NCBI GenBank assembly: GCA_011799875.1
Contig: CM022297.1
Location: 367,827,105 to 367,891,104, forward strand
Length of the DNA stretch: 64,000 nucleotides
Direction of reading: 5' to 3'
Origin: Thinopyrum elongatum
Lineage: Eukaryota; Streptophyta; Magnoliopsida; Poales; Poaceae
Shown here: positions 58,708 through 64,000 of the stretch, in pieces
Layout: every line of letters starts with the position of its first letter
Position numbering within the stretch: the first letter of the stretch is position 1
Position numbers and translations under genes: made by a program
The notes under the pieces: model-generated
What the model was told of the DNA's origin: nothing
The model's input: the letters and a program-made list of their open reading frames with translations, nothing else
The model's database searches: none

Positions 58708-60739
58708 CTAGCTTGTAGCTCCGGTGTGCGTAGATGGCGTGGAGATGAGTCCATCTGCAAATGCTTCAGCTGAGGTCTGTGGAGCTGGTGGAGTTGACAC
58801 TGGAGGAGCAACTATGGCTGTGGTGGCAGGAGCAGAATGAGCAGTCCTCAAGTTTGCAACTGGCTCAGCAGATGACCTCTATGCCCTTGGCACTGACTGG
58901 AATCTATCTATAGTGGGTCTGTCATCTCTGTCCTCAGCATCATCTCGTAGCTTCTCAATAATGGTTTGAATCTCAGTGACCTTCACATCAAGGTTGTACA
59001 TCTTGTCTTCAACAATCCTCTCTAAGCTCTCCTGATTCTTAGTCAAGTTGGCCAGACTCTTCTCAATCCTTAGGGTAGCTTCTAGCAGATATGTGAGCTG
59101 ATCTTGTTTAGTCTTGAGATTCACACTTGATGCACCTGGAGCTCTTGCTGCTTTTGCTGCTTTAGTAGCCTTTGCTTTCTCTGCCTTCTCCTGGGCCTCA
59201 ACAGAAGTAGGATGTGAAGCATCCATGACAACTTCATTGTCCTCAAAATCTGGCCTGAGAGGTAAATGCTCTTTGTCAAGTAGATATGTTCCAGTTCCAA
59301 CCTTGGAATTGATCAACATCTGAATATGTGGAGCATATCCACATGACCTCTTTTAGTCGGCAGCTGTCCTCTTGACTGTCTCAACTATCAAACTCATGAC
59401 CTTGAACTTTTGGGGAACATCAAGTAGATGTAGCAGGTTGATGGAGTGACCACAAATCATCCTATGATCTCCAGACTTAGGCAAGAGTGTATGCCTTCGA
59501 ATGGTATTGGTGGTAGTCAGTCTAGCAAGCAAATAATATATGGAGCCAAACTTATGAGTGTCCAATGCTGCATCAGGAATTGGCTTGTACATATGAGCCA
59601 TAGAGTTGTGTTCCTTCCTGGATTTTCCATACACATCAATATCATCTTCTCCTTCTTCTGGGGCTTTGATAAGAGCAGCCCATTTAGAGATTGATTACTG
59701 GTATCTAGTACCCTCAGTCATCCACACTATCTTCCCATCTGTATAGAAGTGTGCAATGGAGTAAAACTGCATTATCATCTCATCATTCCACTTGGTTAGC
59801 TTCTATCCAACAAAAGCATCAACACCATTCATCCTGAAGCTCTCATGAACATGGGGAAACTAATCTTCATTGTCATCGATGTACTTCCAATCAACCCACT
59901 TCACGTCACATATATTGGGCTTCTTGTCAAGCAACACAGTTTCATAGAAGTCCTGTTGTTCTCTAGTGTGGAAACGGTAATCAACAACAGTCCTCCTCCT
60001 TATGGCATATGGATCATTTTTCCTCCACTATCTCAGACCTGCATCCTTTCTCAGTTTCATGTTCTCAGCATCTGGATGATCATCATTGTGGTCTGGAATC
60101 TTTGGCTTCAATTTCCTGAGCACTAGTGGCTCATCATCCTCTTGGACCTCTGGCACTGGGGCCTTGTTCTTCTCAGCAGCTGATATGTTTTTGGTGGATC
60201 TCTTTGGAGCTGTAGACTTGGGGGCAGACTTGGTCTTGGAGGGAGCAGCACTAGTCTTAATGGCATCCGCCATCAATTTCTGAGACTTGGCAGGTGGTGC
60301 TTTAGGTTCTTCCTCCTCCTCATCCTCATCACCATCCCTTATCATGGATGGTCTACCAATGACTCTGGCAGTGGTTTTCTTGACTCTTTCCTTTCTTTTC
60401 TTCTCACCTGCACCACTAGGTGCCTCAGCTGATCCTTGCTTTTGAGCAAAAGTGGACTGCCTGGCCTTTGACATTGGGGCTCTCTTTGACTGACTAGGCT
60501 TTGTGGTAGCAGCTGCAGCATATTCCTTCTTAAGCACTCTTTTTTTGGGGTGCCTCATCAGCAACAAAGTCTTCATCCTCACTGTCAGAGTTTCTCTTCT
60601 TTCTCTGTCTAGTAGCAGCCTTGGGCAGGTTGCTAGGAGTGCTTCTACTCCCATCATCATAGCTACTACTTGGGCTTGTGCCCTCACTGAGGTTGAGCTG
60701 CTCCTCAGACTTGTTCTGACTGTCACTTTCCTCTGACAT
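58708..60739 (-). pseudogene. Env-like (Sirevirus ORF3-type) gene of element E
   Basis: Minus-strand gene starting at 60739 with MSEESDSQNKSEEQLNLSEG. The N-terminal 200 residues are Ser/Lys/Glu-rich with basic (TRQRKKR, EKKRKERVKK) and acidic (DGDEDEEEEEP) blocks. A 1-nt slip in an A7 run (near 60541-60547) changes frame. A globular middle follows, with MICGHSINLLHLLDVPQKFK, then a coiled coil (TLRIEKSLANLTKNQESLER) and a proline/threonine-rich tail to TAG at 58708-58710. In-frame stops: 60028-60030, near 59860, 59804, 59696 and 59352, and at 58879-58881. I do not know its function; it resembles the plant 'putative transposon protein' family found after pol in Sireviruses. No signal peptide or transmembrane helix is obvious. 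Confidence 0.65.
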
Positions 60740-60937
60740 CTCTGCAAACTGACCCTGTGAATAGATAGGTATGGGCAGAGTGGATGAGTATCACAAAAAT
60801 GCAGCTGGTTTTGTAAAACATTGAGTCAAAAACTTAGTTTTAGTTTTCTGTAGAAAGCATTTCGGAGCTACCGATATGATAATCTCGGTGACACCGAAGC
60901 ACTGACAGTCTAAACTTGCAGTATCGGTCAGACCGAG

Positions 60938-61034
60938 TTGTCCATGTCCAGTCGACTAGGTAGCAAACCAGAGCCCCAGTGTTCGAACCTCGATTCATCA
61001 GCGAGTCTGTGGACGTGGGTCCCGGACTCCGACA
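60938..61034 (+). repeat. 3' LTR of gypsy C, right part
   Basis: 97 bp matching 19554-19653 and ending CTCCGACA, followed by AAGAC (61035-61039). This anchors the right end of the 42-kb nest. Confidence 0.9.
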
Positions 61035-61410
61035 AAGACTACCTCCACCGAAGACTTGACATATATTCCAAGATCTCTCCTGCCGCCTTGCTCCTAGATG
61101 CTGACCTTGTAACCCTAGATACCCTCCCTGGCGTGTATATAAGCCATAAGGTTTAGCCCATAGAGGGGACATCAACACAAAATCATTCACCTAGCCCTAG
61201 AGTTAGACCACACATTACGATCTCGAGGTAGATCAACTATGTACCTGATACATCTTCATCAATATAAATGAGAGCAGGACATAGGGTTTTACCTCCATCA
61301 AGAGGGCCCGAACTTGGGTAAACATCGTCTCCTTCGTTCTTGTTACCCTCGATCCGAGATCCACAGCTCGGGACCCCCTACCCTGAGGTTTGCCGGTTTT
61401 GACACCGACA
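61035..61410 (+). repeat. Gypsy B 5' LTR, right fragment
   Basis: Continues from 18762 across the gypsy C insertion and ends TTTTGACACCGACA, a common cereal gypsy LTR end, right before a primer site. TATATAAG at 61136-61143. Confidence 0.75.
61136..61143 (+). promoter_or_regulatory. TATA box of LTR B
   Basis: TATATAAG in the context GGCGTGTATATAAGCC, about 275 bp before the LTR end. Confidence 0.65.
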
Positions 61411-61411
61411 C

Positions 61412-61429
61412 TGGTGCTTTCATTGAGAG
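61412..61429 (+). other. Primer binding site of gypsy B
   Basis: TGGTGCTTTCATTGAGAG directly follows the LTR. This string is a frequent companion of GACACCGACA-ending cereal gypsy LTRs; I did not assign the tRNA. Confidence 0.6.
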
Positions 61430-61457
61430 TTCCGCTGTGCGATCACCAGAAGGATCG

Positions 61458-62070
61458 ATGGCTCATCTGCAGATCAACTGCTCCAACGGCCGCGGGAGCA
61501 TTTTTGCCCCGACCAGCTTTTTGTGTTCGGCAGCATGGTCTTTTGCGCCGAATCGATGGGCCATCTGGCCTCTGTCGAGAACTACGCCCCAGGTCGGATC
61601 ATGACCTTCGGTGGCCTCGAGTACACCACGGATTCCCGTGGTGAACTTGTCCTGTCGGGATGGGCCCCCGGCCGTATTGAGAACTTTTCCGGCTCCGGAG
61701 GCTCGACTCCGGAACTGATCTCTATCGTGGCATCATTAGAGACCCCCGACGTAACCACTCTGGCCAGTCTCCTTCCAATCTCCAATCCGGACGTAGATCC
61801 AGCTCCCACCTTTAAAGTTATGTCAGGGCTAGGACTGACCTCGGCGCAGAATCCGGAATCATTGCTAGGTCCCCACCGCGCCAAAGACACGTCAATTTAC
61901 ACACGGGCATACTTTGAGTCAGCCCCGCTTACAACCCAGCGATGAACCCCGAAGAACTGTCTCACCTCAATGAGATGCTTGACCGTATCCAGAGCATGTC
62001 CACCTCGGACGGCAAGACTTCGATTTACGATCATGTCGGACTTAAAGCCGACGATCGGGAAATTTACATC
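61458..62070 (+). pseudogene. Gypsy B gag start, frameshifted and cut
   Basis: The ATG at 61458 opens MAHLQINCSNGRGSIFAPTS. The frame then shifts near 61520 to one reading VFGSMVFCAESMGHLASVEN and GRIMTFGGLEYTTDSRGELV, open to 61945. A second shift leads to NPEELSHLNEMLDRIQSMST and ends at 62070 in DDREIYI, where an unrelated block begins. I know this as the leading part of a gypsy ORF in wheat but cannot give a function to this segment, which lies upstream of any capsid domain. Confidence 0.55.
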
Positions 62071-63335
62071 TGATGATGCACAAGTATAGGGGATCTATTG
62101 TAGTCCTTTAGATAAGTAAGAGTATCGAACCCAACAAGGAGCAGAAGGAAATGACAAGCGGTTTTCAGCAAGGTATTTTCTGCAAGCACTGAAATTATCG
62201 GTAACGAGTAGTTTGATAGCAAGATAATTTGTAACAAGTGACAAGTGGTAGTAGTAACTAAGGTGCAGCAAGGTAGGCCAATCATTTTGTAGCAGAGGAC
62301 AGGCCAGAACGGTATCTTATAATAAGCTAAGCGTTGTTGAGGACACACGGGAATTTCATCTAGTCACTTTCATCATGTTTGTTTGATTCGCGTCCGCTAC
62401 TTTGATAATTTGATATGTGGGTGGACCAGTGCTTGGGTGTTGTTCTTACTTGAACAAGCCTCCCACTTATGATTAACCCCTCTCGCAAGCATCCATAACT
62501 ATGAAAGAAGAATTAAGATAAATCTAACCATATCATTAAACATATGGATCCAAATCAGCTCCTTATGGAATAGCGCATAAACTAGGGTTTAAGCTTCTGT
62601 CACTCTAGCAACCCTTCTGTCACTCTAGCAACCCACCATCTAATTACTACTCCACAATGCATTCCCTTAGGCCCAAAGATGGTGAAGTGTCATGTAGTCG
62701 ACATTCACATAACACCACTAAGGGAATCTACAACATACATATCATCAAAATATCGAACGAATACCAAATTCACATGATTACTTATGACAAGACTTCTCCC
62801 ATGTCCTCAAGAACAAAAGAAACTACTCACACATCATGTTCATGTCCAAGATCAGAGGGGTATTGAATAGCATAATAGATCTGAACATATGATCTTCCAC
62901 CAAATAAACCAACTAGCATCAACTACATGATGTAATCAACACTACTAGCAACCCACAGGTACCAATTTGAGGTTTTGATACAAAGATTGAATACAAGAGA
63001 TGAACTAGGATTTGAGATGAGATGGTGCTGGTGAAGATGTTGATGAAGATTGATCCTCCCACGGTGAGAGGGTTATTGGTGATGATGATGGCTTCGATTT
63101 CCCCCTCCCGGAGGGAAGTATCCCCGGCGGAATCGCTCCGCCAGAGAGCAAAAGTGGTCCTGCCCAAGTTCCGCCTCGAGATGGTGGCGCTCCGTCCCGA
63201 AAGTCCTCTCCTTATTTTTTTCTAGGGAAAATGGGCTTATATACCAGAAGATGGGCACTGAAGGCTGGCCAAGGGCCCCACAAGCCACCAGGGTGCGCCT
63301 GGGGGTGGCACTACTGCAGGATGGTCCAAACACGA
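62071..63335 (-). repeat. Unclassified LTR-like block, probably minus strand
   Basis: About 1.26 kb starting TGATGATGCACAAG and containing no coding domain. Read on the minus strand it has a TATATAAG-like box near 63236, a leader-like GC-rich part, an AT-rich body and the end GTGCATCATCA, the look of an LTR. The gypsy B gag is cut exactly at 62070. I could not find a duplicated ACATC at the other end, so its right border and class are uncertain. Confidence 0.4.
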
Positions 63336-64000
63336 CACTACAATCAGAGACCCTTCGAGGAATCTGTGTGCGATGCATTAATCGCAAACAATGATGTAAA
63401 AAACCGTTAAAAATGACATGAAACATTTGCGATGGCGGAGACATCAAACACGATTCAGATTATAGTTGTGTGTGCAATGTGTGGCATACGGTTAATCCAG
63501 AAGAACTATTTGCGATGAGCCAGAACAACAGAAACAGGCAGCCAGATGAAGGTGTGTACGATATACGGCATACAGTTCACTCAGATGAACTGTTTGTGAT
63601 TAGGGAATGCAACAGAAACTGTCAACAAGATCAAGGCGTGTGCGATATACGGCATACAGTTCACTCGGATGAACTATTTGTGTTGAGCAAAGAGAACAGA
63701 AACATTTCGTGTAAACAAGATGTGTGTGATACGCAGCAAACAGGCCCGCAATCAGAAATGTGTGCGAAGACCGATAATAACACAGATGATTGCTAATAAG
63801 AACCCGGCACGGTGAGGTGAACTCAAGCAACTGACAGGGGTGCACCGGCTAATTGTGTGGGAAGACCGATAATAACAAAGACATTTCCTGCTAATAAGTT
63901 GTGTGTGTTCTTGGCAAACAATGCTTGCTGGTAAATTATTGTCTGCCATTCTTGAAATCATCATCGACCTGTTCCTTAGCTTAATCATTTGCCATGATTT
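63336..64000 (+). mobile_element. CACTA-type DNA transposon, left end
   Basis: Begins CACTACAATCAGAGACC and is followed by an array of 84-bp subterminal repeats, the arrangement of CACTA (En/Spm) transposons. It runs off the window, so transposase, right end and the 3-bp target duplication cannot be checked. A second CACTA word at 63309 is an alternative start. Confidence 0.6.
63482..63733 (+). repeat. 84-bp subterminal tandem repeats
   Basis: Units start at 63482, 63566 and 63650 (each GGCATAC(A/G)GTT...), exactly 84 bp apart, with a diverged fourth near 63732. As 84 is a multiple of three, the array stays open and mimics a repetitive protein. Confidence 0.85.

Larger units (their letters stand above)
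56570..60937 (-). mobile_element. Copia-type element E, minus strand, truncated
   Basis: 3' end of an LTR retrotransposon in reverse orientation: LTR (56570-58140), purine tract, spacer, then an env-like ORF reading towards the LTR. Its 5' half is gone; near 60938 it abuts the last 97 bp of the gypsy C LTR. About 170 bp of that LTR (equivalent to 19386-19553) are also missing and no target duplication is found, so one deletion probably removed both. The LTR family is that of the solo LTR at 23898. I assign it to copia/Sirevirus from the env-like ORF before the purine tract. Confidence 0.75.
18763..61034 (+). mobile_element. Gypsy element C (Tat lineage, antisense ORF), nested
   Basis: Ty3/gypsy element whose ends lie 42 kb apart because of nested insertions; its own sequence is about 8.2 kb. 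The 5' LTR starts TGTCGGTCC, the 3' LTR ends CTCCGACA, and the perfect duplication AAGAC flanks both (18758-18762, 61035-61039). It carries gag, protease, a collapsed RT, a long 3' region and an antisense ORF, a set typical of the Tat/Retand lineage in grasses. Insertions: Angela 1 in gag, Angela 2 in the antisense ORF, copia E in the 3' LTR. Missing RNase H and integrase make it non-autonomous. Confidence 0.88.
18674..62070 (+). mobile_element. Gypsy element B, 5' part, split by gypsy C
   Basis: LTR, primer site and gag start of a Ty3/gypsy-type element. Its 5' LTR is divided by the insertion of gypsy C at 18762/61035 with target duplication AAGAC. Without gypsy C the LTR would be about 465 bp. 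The internal region runs from 61411 to 62070, where another block (62071) cuts it. The left border at 18674 (TGGCCC) is my best guess; 18690-18700 is also possible. I infer that the element inserted into the Sirevirus env-like ORF. Its own 3' half and target duplication are not in the window. Confidence 0.65.

Noticed and set aside
60028..60747. Upstream ATG of the element E env-like frame at 60747
   Set aside because: The first part of that frame is arginine-rich noise; the overlapping frame from 60739 has the family-like acidic N-terminus and joins after a homopolymer slip.
61523..61945. Possible host gene (open frame with MTFGGLEYTTDSRG)
   Set aside because: It follows a retroelement LTR and primer site directly, so it belongs to the gypsy B ORF.
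63470..63796. A 108-residue ORF with repeated HTVHSDELF-like segments
   Set aside because: The repeats come from an 84-bp (3n) noncoding tandem array in the CACTA subterminal region; no start context or domain supports a gene.
1..64000. tRNA or rRNA genes, CRISPR arrays, bacterial operons, disease-resistance genes
   Set aside because: None seen on reading both strands; tRNA-like strings are primer binding sites of retroelements.

Overview
The window reads as intergenic DNA from a large-genome grass of the wheat tribe (Triticeae: wheat, barley, rye or Aegilops). I base this on Angela/BARE/WIS-type copia LTRs, a Reina-type chromovirus, a Tat-lineage gypsy element with an antisense ORF, Sirevirus-type copia elements with an env-like ORF, and a CACTA subterminal array, all inserted into one another. 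I found no intact host gene, tRNA, rRNA, CRISPR array or bacterial feature. Family names are by recognition only; no database was searched.

Layout, left to right. 1-9620: GC-rich, internally repetitive DNA and one unidentified frameshifted ORF, carrying a complete Reina-type chromovirus (800-6261, TSD CGAAC) and a 1062-bp hAT-like non-autonomous transposon (8559-9620, 8-bp TSD). 9621-12668: 3' part and 3' LTR of gypsy element 'A'. 12669-18672: Sirevirus-type copia (gag, PR, INT, RT, RNase H, spliced env-like ORF), cut on the left by element A. 18674-62070: 5' part of gypsy 'B', whose LTR is split by the 42-kb nest of gypsy 'C' (18763-61034, TSD AAGAC). 62071-63335: an unclassified LTR-like block. 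63336-64000: the start of a CACTA transposon.

Inside gypsy C are three further insertions. Angela copy 1 (20649-31088) sits in its gag and itself carries a solo LTR in its own gag (23898-25535, TSD GCCAT). Angela copy 2 (36111-55324, TSD CCACG) sits in the antisense ORF and itself carries long-LTR gypsy 'D' in its RNase H (42617-53171, TSD GTCGT/GTTGT). A truncated minus-strand copia 'E' (56570-about 60937) sits in the 3' LTR. The deepest stack is five layers: Sirevirus, B, C, Angela 2, D.

No element is intact. The Reina-type gag-pol comes closest, with one stop codon in an otherwise continuous frame. Gypsy C has lost most of RT and all of RNase H/INT, gypsy D has only a decayed pol relic between similar long LTRs, and the Angela copies carry many stops, several of them CGA to TGA. 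The most notable points are the antisense ORF of gypsy C, which reads in frame across the Angela 2 insertion; a phase-consistent 320-bp intron in the Sirevirus env-like ORF; palindrome arrays upstream of env-like ORFs; and a covarying hairpin just upstream of the Angela TATA box. I found no convincing evidence for a wholly new biological system.
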